Source: Zygnema circumcarinatum (lineage: Eukaryota; Streptophyta; Zygnematophyceae; Zygnematales; Zygnemataceae). From it: a stretch of DNA of 64,000 nt. How positions within the stretch are numbered: position 1 is the stretch's first letter; the number at the start of each line of letters is the position of its first letter. A program made the position numbers and the translations under genes. Below, one piece after another: positions 1 to 10,758 of this stretch. Location of the stretch: contig CM074807.1 of assembly GCA_037447605.1 (NCBI GenBank), positions 1,717,656-1,781,655 of the forward strand, written 5' to 3'. The notes beneath the pieces were generated by a model, which had not been told where the DNA came from, made no database searches, and worked only from the letters and a program-made list of their open reading frames with translations.

Positions 1-189
1 AATCGGCGGCCTCAGGCGGTGTTCCCGGGTGCGCCTTGCTGGATGGTGTGCTGTTCCGTGGGCCGCCAACGCATGGCGCCGCCTTCTCTCAATCTCCGTT
101 GGCAGCTCCTGGATTCCGTTGATCCGTGACACGGAAGAGGCATACGTCAAGTACAATTGAACTGACGCAAATCCGTCGAACGCAGCTCC

Positions 190-398
190 GTTACGCTACA
201 ACGCCAACGCCAAAACGACCTAATTTTGGTATGGTACGACCGTACGACCGTACGAGTAAGGTCGTACGGTCGTTAATTGTTCAAAACGGGTGGGTATAAT
301 ATATGTAATAAAGTGTTTTACTTTGTACTATATCACTACTTTTAAACCCGTTGTAAAGTATATAATATAGTCGGACTATATAACTCGGGCCATCCCTA
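190..398 (-). mobile_element. Terminal part of a hAT-like element, second copy (left end not seen)
   Basis: The reverse complement of this stretch starts TAGGGATGGCCCG and matches the complete element at 53134-53524 over its first roughly 205 bp, with about 90% identity by eye. It shares the internal runs of CGACCGTAC-type subterminal repeats and the AT-rich segment. The terminus CCATCCCTA is at 390-398. The bases that would form the target duplication are 399-406 (tttatgag), but the opposite terminus is not found between 1 and 190. This copy is therefore longer than the other one and continues left of the window, or has lost that end. Similarity stops near 190, where the two internal sequences diverge. 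Confidence 0.75.
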
Positions 399-659
399 TT
401 TATGAGACGTTATAGAGCGTACCATCAACTGATAGTGACGTATGCCGAATGACGTGTGACGCAGCTAAAGCTTTTCCGAAGGCTTCATGAAATCATATGA
501 GCCTCCACGAAGAAGTGCTGAGCTCTTAATTACAGGGGTCTGAAGGCTGGAGGAATGGCTTAAAGTGCCAAGGATGAGATTAGAGGAGGCCCACAGTCTG
601 CTCTCTTGCGGTCTATATTGAGGAGATTGTTTTAGGGGAGAAGGCACGCAGCGGTTGTG
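399..659. promoter_or_regulatory. Upstream region of the small membrane-protein gene
   Basis: No coding exon is recognised between the end of the hAT-like repeat and the ATG at 660. This stretch must hold the 5' UTR and promoter of the downstream gene. Bases 1-189 hold GC-rich sequence of unknown nature, possibly the interior of the left-hand transposon copy. Confidence 0.35.
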
Positions 660-1835
660 ATGGCTATTTCGAACTTTGTCATTACTTGCATTGGAGTGGG
701 TGCGGCTATCGTCTTGTTGCGTGGAGACGTCAAGCGCACAGCTGTAACTTTCAGGAGGAATGTGCGCCAGATAAGGCAATGGCTGGAAGAGGAGCAGCAA
801 CATACGGCTGCTCAAAGGTGAGAGCGGGGCATTCAGGTCATAGCAATTTGCGGGCAATCTGGAAAGGATGCTGCCAGCCTGCTCGAATTGAGCAGAGATT
901 TTTGGAGAGTAGGAAATCATATGCTTGAAAGTACGGCAGTCAGTTGTTTCGGGTCATTGCTTGCATGATCAAGCATGAGGCTGTTTTGTTTTGTTTCGTT
1001 GAATGTGATGGAACATAAGCCATTGTGCTCATCATTATTGATGGTGTTTTGACCTGCACGTGCACAGTGCACTGGTTTTACTTCATGGCTCTTTAAAGTT
1101 GTGAGCTGTTCGAAAGGTTTTGAAAGATTGTGACTGATTGTTTTTTGTGACGACGGACCGTTTTCTTGGCACTACACATACGTTCAGCTCAATTATATCC
1201 ATCGTCAATATAGTGTTTTCCCACTTTGTGTAATGCTTGGATAACTTCAATTTTATTGTAATTTCGGTTCATTGTAGTATCTGAGCTTCGATTTGTAGAA
1301 AGGTGATTTCTACAGAGAATTCTACAGCAGCTGCTGACGATCTTTTTCAGCAGCACCGTCCTCACTCTGAAAGTCGGAGATGAGAAGCACGTTGTGCGTT
1401 TTAGGCCGTTACTTGCTGTGTCATCTGCATGTTAAGTTAGAAGTTGCCATGCAAAATTGTGGTTAGGAGACTAATACTGATAACGTAAGAAAGGTATCCT
1501 CTCGAGGTCTGCTTGCCCCACGTCAGCTATGCTGCTCTCGGATTTATCATGAATAGTGTTTCAAAACATTTCCCTTTGTTATTCTTGGTTAAAGGCAGGA
1601 GCCTTCTCGTTCTAACTCGTTACTTGCATGTAAAACTCATGCTGCTGTTGACCTCTACAATATTTTAAAACTCAAGACAGTGTGAGTTTGTCTGTGAGGT
1701 TTTCTTCTTAGGCGTCCAAATGATGCTGTTATTCCATTTTGCGAGTTTTGCAGAGGCACAGAAACTCGAGTGAAGGAGATTGAGTCAAGACCTGAGGAAG
1801 CATCCCAACAGAAGACTCCCGACAAAGCACCATAA
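660..1835 (+). CDS. Small single-pass membrane protein (79 aa, two exons, function unknown)
   Basis: Two exons join in phase: 660-817 and 1754-1835 (intron 936 bp, CAAAG|GTGAGA ... TTTGCAG|AGGC). The product has an N-terminal hydrophobic segment (about residues 2-20, ending IVLLRGDVK). A basic/amphipathic helix with FRRNVRQIRQWLEEEQQ follows (about 28-46), then a polar tail ending TPDKAP. The pattern of a short TM helix, a basic stretch and a WLEEE motif resembles small uncharacterised plant membrane proteins I recall, but I cannot name the family. Support comes from the shared phase and good splice sites; there is no homology evidence I can run. It is convergent with the AP-4 epsilon gene. 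Confidence 0.62.
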
Positions 1836-2674
1836 GTTGCTTTGCCATGTGACAACTTCCGCACGATTGTTGCCGAGATCATGCTATGGTTTGTATGTTA
1901 TGGTGGCTTTCTAACCCCTCCTGCATGTAGAAGATTTTTAGGGTTTTAGATACCGAAGCAGGAACTAGATGCGAGAAATCATTTATGCAGTTCTGCGAAA
2001 GCTGCTATTTGCCCCTCGTAACCTTGTACAAATGAGAAAACAAAAGTTCCCCAGAAGCATATCAGTTTGCTTACGAAGTACCTGCAAGAAAGAGTATGGT
2101 TTGCTTGATTTTGGGAGCATGAAGACGGAGAGCAGGTGGACAGGATGAAGTCCTGCGTCATGTACTATGATAAGCTATTATGTCTGCGAGTGTCTGAAGG
2201 AAAAAAAAAAAAAAAAGGGGGGGGGGGGAAACTGGCAGGGTGTTCAGAGTTTTTTGCTTCACTTTGCTCTCTATGTTAGCTGCCTGTTTCAGTTTCAGTA
2301 CCGCTGAAGTCACCTCTACTGCAGGCTTCAGGCTTCAGGGGCCATCTTCCCCATTTCAGCGCTCTCTGCATGCTTGCACACAAGGAGTTTCCAAATGCCT
2401 CTTTCGATCAAATAAGCATCACGCTCTTTCGGCGAAGATGAAGGAAGCAAGAGTGGCATGTACCACATGTTCAAAAAATGCGCTGTCGCTTTATGTATAG
2501 ACATCAACTCATTTACGTCCTAATCAAGTAAATCCTTTTTCTACCTACGCTGAAAGGCTCTCTCTAATCCATTTCCCCACCCCGTACCTCCACCATATCC
2601 TCTGCAGCTGTGCCCTGACCAACGAAAAAATTGGCTCTACCCACATTGAAAATAAACACTTGTCCCAACCACGG
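1836..2674. other. Convergent intergenic region with A16G12 tract
   Basis: This lies between the stops of the small membrane-protein gene and AP-4 epsilon, and should contain both 3' UTRs. The only structure seen is a homopolymer pair, A16 at 2201-2216 followed directly by G12 at 2217-2228. Open frames here (for example 2240-2500) lack codon bias or homology and are not called. Confidence 0.5.
2201..2228. repeat. A16G12 homopolymer pair
   Basis: Sixteen A are followed directly by twelve G. This is likely a slippage-prone tract. It could also be an assembly or sequencing artefact, as homopolymers are error-prone. Confidence 0.85.
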
Positions 2675-5600
2675 CTATGAAAAGATGTCTTTAAACAACA
2701 CTGGGTTCGTTCCGCTAGTAATCACCCCTGCTTGCCTGGCAACTGCATCCTTCTGCAGAGCTGCCTCGCTTGAAGGGCCCTTCTTTACCAGCCCAGCGGC
2801 TGGCCCACTTGCTAAGCCTGGCAAGGGCCCTCCATCCGATAGGGACAACAGATTCAGCTCTCCCACCGCACCATGCGCCGAAGTTCCATTACCTGACGTA
2901 AGGGCCGGACTGATATCTACACTGAGGAGGCCTTCCAACTGCTTGAACGGGTCTACAGAGGGCTGCTGTGGAGGAGCAGGCTCATCATCCCCAAAATTAA
3001 GGAGGTCTGGGGGGGGAGGGGGGGCTTCTTTGGGAGGGGCTGGAGCAGCATGCTTGCTCTCTCCTCCCCCTGAGCCTGGTCTGGCCTGTTCACTCTTTGC
3101 TGCAGAAGGCTTGCCAGCCTTTGATCCAGCCGCTCTCCCAACCCCTCCTCCTTCTCCTGCTCTCACGCCCCCAAACAAAGAGGCTGCCAGCTTCTGCTTT
3201 TCCTCAGAAACCTCTGGTTTCTTGCGCCTATCACCGTACCGTGGGGGTGGCTCATATGCAGCACCTCCAGAAGGCTCCCGACTGAAGCTTCCCGAGTCTG
3301 CGGGAGCGGCTCCATTGCTATGCGGATTCCTTTCTGACGATGACGCCGCGGATGCTGCGGGAGTGTATGTTGGCCGCCCCCACTTCTTCTGTACGCCGTC
3401 CAACCGCAGACGCGCCGACTCGGGTTTGCTTAAGTCCACCTCAGGAAGAGCCGCCTTTTCTCCCTTGTAAGGGACCAAGTCTCCATGGCTGCTCCTTCTA
3501 GGTAAGTTCCTGTCTTGCTCGACCAAGCTGCCGCTTGAGCTTGAAGATGGCAGAGCAAGTGGAGGGGTGGAGGCCCTCACAGGGATGGTTGGCTTCTCAT
3601 AAGCTTCAAAGCGAAGCGATCTCTCTGCTGGATGCTCATGTGAGTCAGCATTAGCGGTAACCATAGAGCTGGCATTGCCGTTCCTTTCACTTTCAGGAAG
3701 GTATGGCTTCGCTCCTTTCTCAAGGGCTTCTCGCACAAAATTGTCAAGAAACGAGAGGCTCTTATCCACCTGCACATGCCAACATAATCCATCAGTTGGT
3801 GGATATCCCAGCCATACATGTTTCTCTCGCAGTGTCATTAACAGCAATCTCACCCTTTAAGGTCCATATCTTTCAGCACCATAACACTATCAAGTCACCG
3901 TCATTCGAACTGAATCCGTTTGGAACCTACACCACCTTCTGGGATAAGTTATGCAAAGATCAAACAACCTCGATAAGTATACAATTCTCCTGTACATATG
4001 CAGAGGCATACCTCAATGTCCTCGCAACTGGCATCGCGAGGCAGAACACTCGCCACGGTCTCGGGAGTGAGGCCCATAAGGGACTGCAGCTCATAGGCCC
4101 TTTGCTGAAGATCCGTGGAGTGCGATGCAGACAAGTCATCTATGAGGGAACGCACCTGCCCCTCAACAGAAAACATGTCAGCGATTTAAACGAGACAGAA
4201 AAAGGTTGGCGCAACAGGACAACCTGCCAACCGGTAACTGCTGCTGCCCACACAAAAAGAAGATCAGTGGAATAGAGAGCATGCTCAGTTTTAAAGTAAG
4301 GCCAAATTGGGAAGGGGCAGGCTTGCAAATGGATGCAGGCATCCAATGCAAGCCCACCGATTTGTGAGCATGACGTGGACCCACAGAGCATATAATAGTA
4401 ACGCATTGTAAACAACCAAAAAAGGGAACATGTGTTATGACAGCTACTGAAACAGAGGAAGGAGCATGGATGACACTCCTATCACCTTAAAGCACTAAAT
4501 AACAATGCCAGTGATATTTCAAGACTGGATCCACGCACACCAAAAAGCCACAGACACATTCAGTCTCCAAACTCCCAAGGAAGAAAGTAACATATATCTT
4601 CCACCGGCCATTGCAGCTTTCATGTGTTAAGCAAAAGGGCCTTGCCTCCGGGAAGAGACGGGGCCGCCGACCCGCGCCAATCTCAAAGGCGATGATCTTC
4701 GTGATGGCACTGATTGCATAGCCCTGTTGTGGGAACAATGAATACGCAACAGAAGGCTGAAATATGTGAGCTTCTTGCTGCCAGGGAAAGCAGGGGCAAT
4801 TGAACAAGCTAAAATCCCTATTAACTCATTTGGAACGTCATTATATGTGGAAACTCGGGAGCAAATTTAGTCATTCTAAGTTTTCAGAGATGAGTAAATG
4901 AAGGCGAGTTAATCACACTAGTGCCTGGTTGGTGGTTTTTTGCTACTGCAGGTATCAAGGATCAGAATGATTTGGCACTTTCAGATTCTTTACGGACTTG
5001 GTCCTGGAGTAAGGAGGATGATGCATTGTAAAATTGAAGTAGAAGGCAAACTGAGCAAGTATTGGCACCATACTTATTTTATCTCTTGTAGTGGGCTCTA
5101 ATTTACAGAATAAGGGCCACTTCTGTTCAAGATATTGCCATGTTTGACACTTTCAACTATTCGAAGAAACAGGTTGGTTTTGGTTACCCTATATGATTGG
5201 TCATTATATGTGAAAGGGATGAACATTTTGGAGGCATAAAAGTCAAACTGGATAGTATAATAAATATCTGGCCCCTAACAGAGCCTGAGAGATTACTTCC
5301 TTTGTAAGTCCAAAACCCACCAGAACAACGTCATCCGTTGAATGGCTTTCAGCCACATCACAAAGGCGAGAAATGATATCTTCAGTACTGTGAGTGCCAT
5401 CGGCAGTTCCATACTCTCCAAGGACCCAACAGATGACCTGCCCAGCCAGGAGTACAGTGAGGCTTTGGGAGAAATTCTGAGAAAGGGATAGCTCAGGCAG
5501 CTCAGAACTCAATGTCCATTACAAGGAGCTCCTTCAGGCAGCACATGCAAGCTTTTGCAAGATTGAAATCAAGGCTGGAACCGAGATTTATCCTAATTTC

Positions 5601-8600
5601 TTCAAATTAAAAAGCATAGATATTGAGTAGTGACTAGTATTTGACTAGTACAGGACAAGGGATGCATACATCCACATAAACACCCATCTTCACCCATAAC
5701 ATCACTTTCCTTAGGTCCAGTGTAACCATCATGAAGCACAACAGGCCATCCTTTGAAGCTCAAAAGAAACAAACGAAATGCCTTGCAAACAAGGAAATGA
5801 TCCCAACCTGCAAAAGGATTGAAGGCAGTTTGGGCTCCTCCAACAGCTTTAAATACGACTCCACCTGCTCCGTCAAAAAAGTAGGATCCAATCCCATGTC
5901 CCCAGAAGTTATGGCAGCGAAAGCACAAAGCTTTTACTACTCAGTCGAGAAAGAGACCCGAAAATTCTGACTGTTTTTATAGGCAGGCAGTCCTGCTTAC
6001 CGCCGACGAGCGCAGGAGCGTGTCCGCATCGTCGTCGTCCTCCCCACTGCCCTCCGCGATGAGACGCATGAGATCGTGAGCTGCTTTGGGGCGAACAAGG
6101 TCCCCTGCCAGCTCAAATACTGAATTCATGGTCTGCAGGGCAGCAGAGCAAGTGTCAGCAAAAAGGAAAATAGAAGCTTCAGTTTGTGTCATATTCGGTT
6201 GTTGGCCCTTAAAGGCTGTTTCTCACTGCTGTCGAGAGGATCGGGCTATTTTCCGTCAAGGGTGATAAAAGACAGGGAGGGGATCAGCTTAGTTTGGACT
6301 CCCAAGCGGGTGTGCTTCATGCCTAAGTAATGCAGATGCAGGACACAATTTGCTGTTTGGATCAATTTGAGCAACAGAGCTAAAATGACTGAAACCGCAG
6401 CAGTGGAAGCCACGTGTCTGCATAAACAAGCTCCGGCCGCTCACCTGAATGAACCACTGGTTGGTGGGGGCATAGCGCTCTGCGAGCTCAATGATCCGCG
6501 ATGCGATCTCCAGCTTGCCATGAGCATCCTGGACTGTTCCCATGTACTGAATCATGCGTTCTACAATAACTTCTACATTGACTGCACTTGTCATCTTGTA
6601 CAACAGGTCTAACGTCTTCCTCTTCAGAGTGTCATCAGGATCCTGCCACAAAACCAATTACAGAAAAAAAAAACAGTTGAGGCTTCTTGAGAAAAATCGG
6701 AGGTAGATGCACCAAAGACGTACAAATAACCGCTACGGCCTGGAAAAAGCTATTGCCTAACTCTTTTAAGAGAACGGCTTCGCCAAATTTTATCTTATTC
6801 TACTTCCCAGGGCCTTTTGGTGGTGAAAAGATAAAATTCGGAGAACCCTACCTATCTCTGCCAACCTGCGTCAGTCCCCATTCAGGAACGTGCCTTCACC
6901 AGCTAACGGTCAGATATTAGAGGAAGACAAGATGGGGTCTAACTGCTCCAATTTGTCCTGATGGCCAGACATGTCCTATTAAGTAGGGGATTGCATCGAA
7001 GAAGCAGAATCATTTACTCGCAGAACCACAGGGCGAGTCCCTCACAGCAGCAAGTCTCCTGATGCGAGAACTTCCTCGCACATCAAGCACGAATGTACTA
7101 AGAGGTGTTCTTCTCAGAAAATGGGCAAGTGAACAAACCTCAAGACAGTCGATAACTGCCAGCTGATGTTCGTTTGCAAACTCGGAGTTGATCTTGACCA
7201 CACGCCCGAGAGCATCGATACCCATGTACTTCAGATTGTGACTGTCACTCTGCGGCCGGGTCAGCACAAAACAGAGAGGTTAAGGCAGTCTGCTATTCCC
7301 ATCCAGCCTCGACTAGTGTAGCCCTTCCTTAAATTTTATTGTACTACAAGCGTCGAAAAAAAAAAATGATATCCGTGCCCCTTACCCAACGCAAGGTAAT
7401 GCTTAAAGCCAGGAGTCATTCTGTTTGAAATATGAGAATAGAAAATGAAGGCAAATAGTAGCCTGCTTGACAATTTCACCAGGTCTAATGATAGCACGGT
7501 GAGAATAGAAGACATCTTTCAGGTGAACTCCATCCAAAGAGGAACAATGTCTATCTCCCCTATCGAACAAAATAACAGCTTCTCCTTAGCTGGCTAATTC
7601 TCATATCGGATGACCAACTCTCTGCTCTTGAAGAAGATGACAACAGAGAAGTTCCTGGGGGGTCTTGCTTCTAAGGTCACATAAGGGGACGAAAGATAAC
7701 GACAAGAAATTGATTGAGATAGTGATATTGATCTCAAGATAACAATGTAGCCTCAAAACTGAGTTTCACAACTCAAGCCTCACGCAATAGGCTACAAGGA
7801 AAACGTTGGTGAGGGGCCATCCTAAATCAGAATTGACTAGAACAAAGTCGATACCAAGCAGATAGAGTTTCACACCTTCAAAAAACGAGAAGTGATGTCG
7901 GCACAAGTGACAAGCAGCTTTGTGCTGGGAAAGATGCTAGTGATTGTGCAGCAGCACTCGTAAAGTATTGCGTTGCCAATGTTGATGCTCGAGTCGCTGC
8001 GCTTCAAGACATCGGTCAAGACTGCGTACATGTGTTCACTGGCTCCCTTATCATTTGCTCCCAGCAGTGCAAGGATCTTTAAAAGTTTTATCTGCTCCCA
8101 TCAAGTACAGTTCTTCAAGGTCAGCTCAAAAAGAGAATTAGAAAAGGGAAGTTGGAAAGCACGAACCAACGGGGAGTGACATGTCTGTTCAGGCAAAAAC
8201 GAGCTTTTTTCTTTTTGAATTTTTTGCCTCTTGTACACTCTATACCAACCCTTGCAGGCTATATCTCCACCCGGGCTATTATTTTCTAAGAAGATACATT
8301 GAGAAAAATGAGACATATATACTTTGGCACTATTTGTGACAAGAATACAGATTGACATTTTTGTCATTTGGATTTTTTGACATTTTTGAAGTCACTAACA
8401 GCAATGAATGCATGCGCTAGCAAATGAACTGATAGCTCTCTTGGTTGAGTCAGCTGTTCTTGCAGTTAGCTGGCAAGCTCAGGACTTCTGCCTCATTCAC
8501 GTACAGGCTCAAGATTGTTTCTTTAATTCTGCAAAAAAGAACAGCTCTAAAAATTCGGCTTCACATAGGAAATCAGTGCGCTCAGCTTAGCTTCACCAAA

Positions 8601-10040
8601 CATAGAATAACGTACCTGCACAAAAGGAGCTGAAGTCTTATGATAATTATATGCATTAGGCAGACGACTCTCTGCCACTTGCTTCAGTATGCTTACAAAG
8701 CTAGCCACAAGATTTTTGTAGCTAGCGACATCCGCGCTGACAAGGTCGTATAGGGCGCACAAAGCGGCACTCATCACACTCGGATCTTTGTCACAGAGCA
8801 CCTGCCAGAACACCAAATTCCCCCAATTCTCGTCAAATAATTTCCAAGTGATCCAAACGGTCACAGCTGCAAAGGAGATAATCGACTTATTGCTCCTCTG
8901 AAGTTCGGTCAAAACCCTATAATCTAGCTGCTAGAGAACATAATTCTAAAGGAGCTCAGCCAAGGGAAAAATAAGGTCAGATTAAGGAGTCCTCGACCTT
9001 GAAAGCCTGTATTTCAGTCTGATCCCAGCAAAGAAATCGAAGTGTTGACTATGAACAACTTCAAGGGCGAACAAAGTGATAGGCTGCGAAGCCACCATCG
9101 ATTGCTAAAGACAGGTTTGAAAACCTGTTCCCGAACGAATAAAGCTGCTCACTCACTCGGTATTCGAATCCTTTGCCGCCTAGAAATTAAAAAAAAGAGA
9201 ACTGGGGACTCCGTTCGAGAAACAAATGAAATGAATGGCTGTGCTTCAAACATCACCGCCTAAATGAAGAGGTTCACTGCATAACTGTTTTACGTTTACA
9301 AAATACACTTGATCGGTGTTTGCTCAAGGGTAAGTTGTATGCGGATTTACATGATACAGCCATGTGACCCCAAATTGCCGTGCAAAGAGTACATGAGACA
9401 ACAAGGTTTTCTGGCTTTTAAAACGGGACCTCACCTGCCGGAACTTTGGCACAACATGCGACACACTTGATGGAGATTTCTGATAGAAGTGATGAAGGGC
9501 CATGACGGACTTCTTGCGGACAACTTCTTTGGGATGGTTCAGCAGCTCCACAACTTGCGGAAGCACAGCAGGAATTGTCTCTTCATTGATCAGCTTGCAG
9601 ACAGCGCCCAGCGCAGCACAAACCACGAGGTGGTTGTCAGACTTGAGATCTTTTTGAATGGTGTTCACAATGAGGATGATGAGATCATGGTTCTCGTCCA
9701 GAAATAGCGTAACTGCAAGATAGCCCGTCTTCTTCAGCAGCAAGTTGTCATCATGAGTCATTTTGACTGCATGAATGTATCCAAACGATGCATCATGACC
9801 CAGCATTTCCACATACACGAGCCGAATTATGTACTCCTTCATCTTGCGCTTTGGCACATCCGGTTCTGCAATTTTTTTTTTGAGCGTTTCAATCTCTGAA
9901 GTGACAATCCGATCCTCTTCCGCTTTTGACTTAGCCTCTCCGATGGCCTTCACCAGGTCCAGAAACTCCTTGGACGACCCCCAGGATCCCTGCCCCGCCA
10001 TGGCCAGCTCCCTTCCCACGAAAGTTTTGAGCTGCTCCAT
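2675..10040 (-). CDS. AP4E: AP-4 complex subunit epsilon
   Basis: This is the large subunit of the AP-4 adaptor coat, which sorts cargo at the trans-Golgi network. Eleven exons: 10040-9435, 8801-8616, 8091-7876, 7249-7139, 6642-6445, 6132-6001, 5864-5808, 5437-5321, 4723-4646, 4155-4012, 3769-2675; 979 aa against about 938 in Arabidopsis. The start MEQLKTFVGREL matches the family start. The armadillo-like trunk (about 1-615) holds the hallmark runs KRKMKEYIIRLVY, NTIQKDL and SHSTDLQQRAYELQ. The last exon (616-979) is a low-complexity proline/glycine/alanine-rich hinge with RLRLDGVQKKWGRP and DLLNFGDDE, ending NPVLFKDIFS like the plant family. All ten introns are phase 0. The intron 4645-4156 starts with GC (GAG|GCAAGG). 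The gene lies head-to-tail behind GTG. Confidence 0.96.
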
Positions 10041-10758
10041 GGCGCCCTCCTCCCTCCTCCCTCCTCCAGCAAGTCCACCCGCGCGAGCAGAAGAACGAGG
10101 CTTGCACCAACCCCCCTTCGAGCAGCAGCCATCGCCGCACATCACCTTTTGTTATGTCGCGGATGCGCACAGCACGCATCATCGGATGTTACCACACCAT
10201 ACATATTCGTACCATGGATAAAAAAGTACACAATATTGTACGTATGGAAAGTACTGTACGGTTTGTTGTCTTTCTGCACGGCAGCATGAAGGCGGCCAAC
10301 GGCGATGAGAGAGGGCTCTGAGAGGGATGCTTTTCTGCTCCGCTTGAAGGCTCGTGGCGGCTTTGGGCTCAACAAAGAGTGGCTGCAAACTGGGGGGAGT
10401 CACCGCATAACTACCACATGGCATTTCAAATCGTCTGTGGTCGACACATTCATCGTTTAAGATCATTCCGGGCACACGAGTTGCTCTTTATTACAACCTA
10501 TTTTCTGTGAGAAAATGGCACCCTGCATGGAAACAGGAGACCAAAACAGGCTCTATTGACAAAGCGAATTTTCAGACCTATTCTTTTGTTCTTCACTCAT
10601 CCAACCTGGCCTGGCCCAGCCTGGGCTCTAATTGGAAGCTGCTTGTATATACGCACATGCACAGAGAATAGGCGGAGGAATGGGCGCTATCAATAATTTT
10701 CCTTTTCAAAACGAAGAGTTTCGGAGCCTCTACTGTCGAGAAGATGCACGCAAAAGGT
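10041..10758. promoter_or_regulatory. AP4E upstream region and GTG 3' UTR
   Basis: This 718 bp lies between the AP4E start codon (minus strand) and the GTG stop codon. It should contain the AP4E promoter and 5' UTR next to position 10041 and the GTG 3' UTR on the far side. No exon or repeat is recognised. Several open frames across it have no family resemblance. Confidence 0.4.

Noticed and set aside
2631-3470. 279-codon + strand open frame
   Set aside because: Antisense shadow of the large AP4E last exon, which has clear family similarity on the minus strand.
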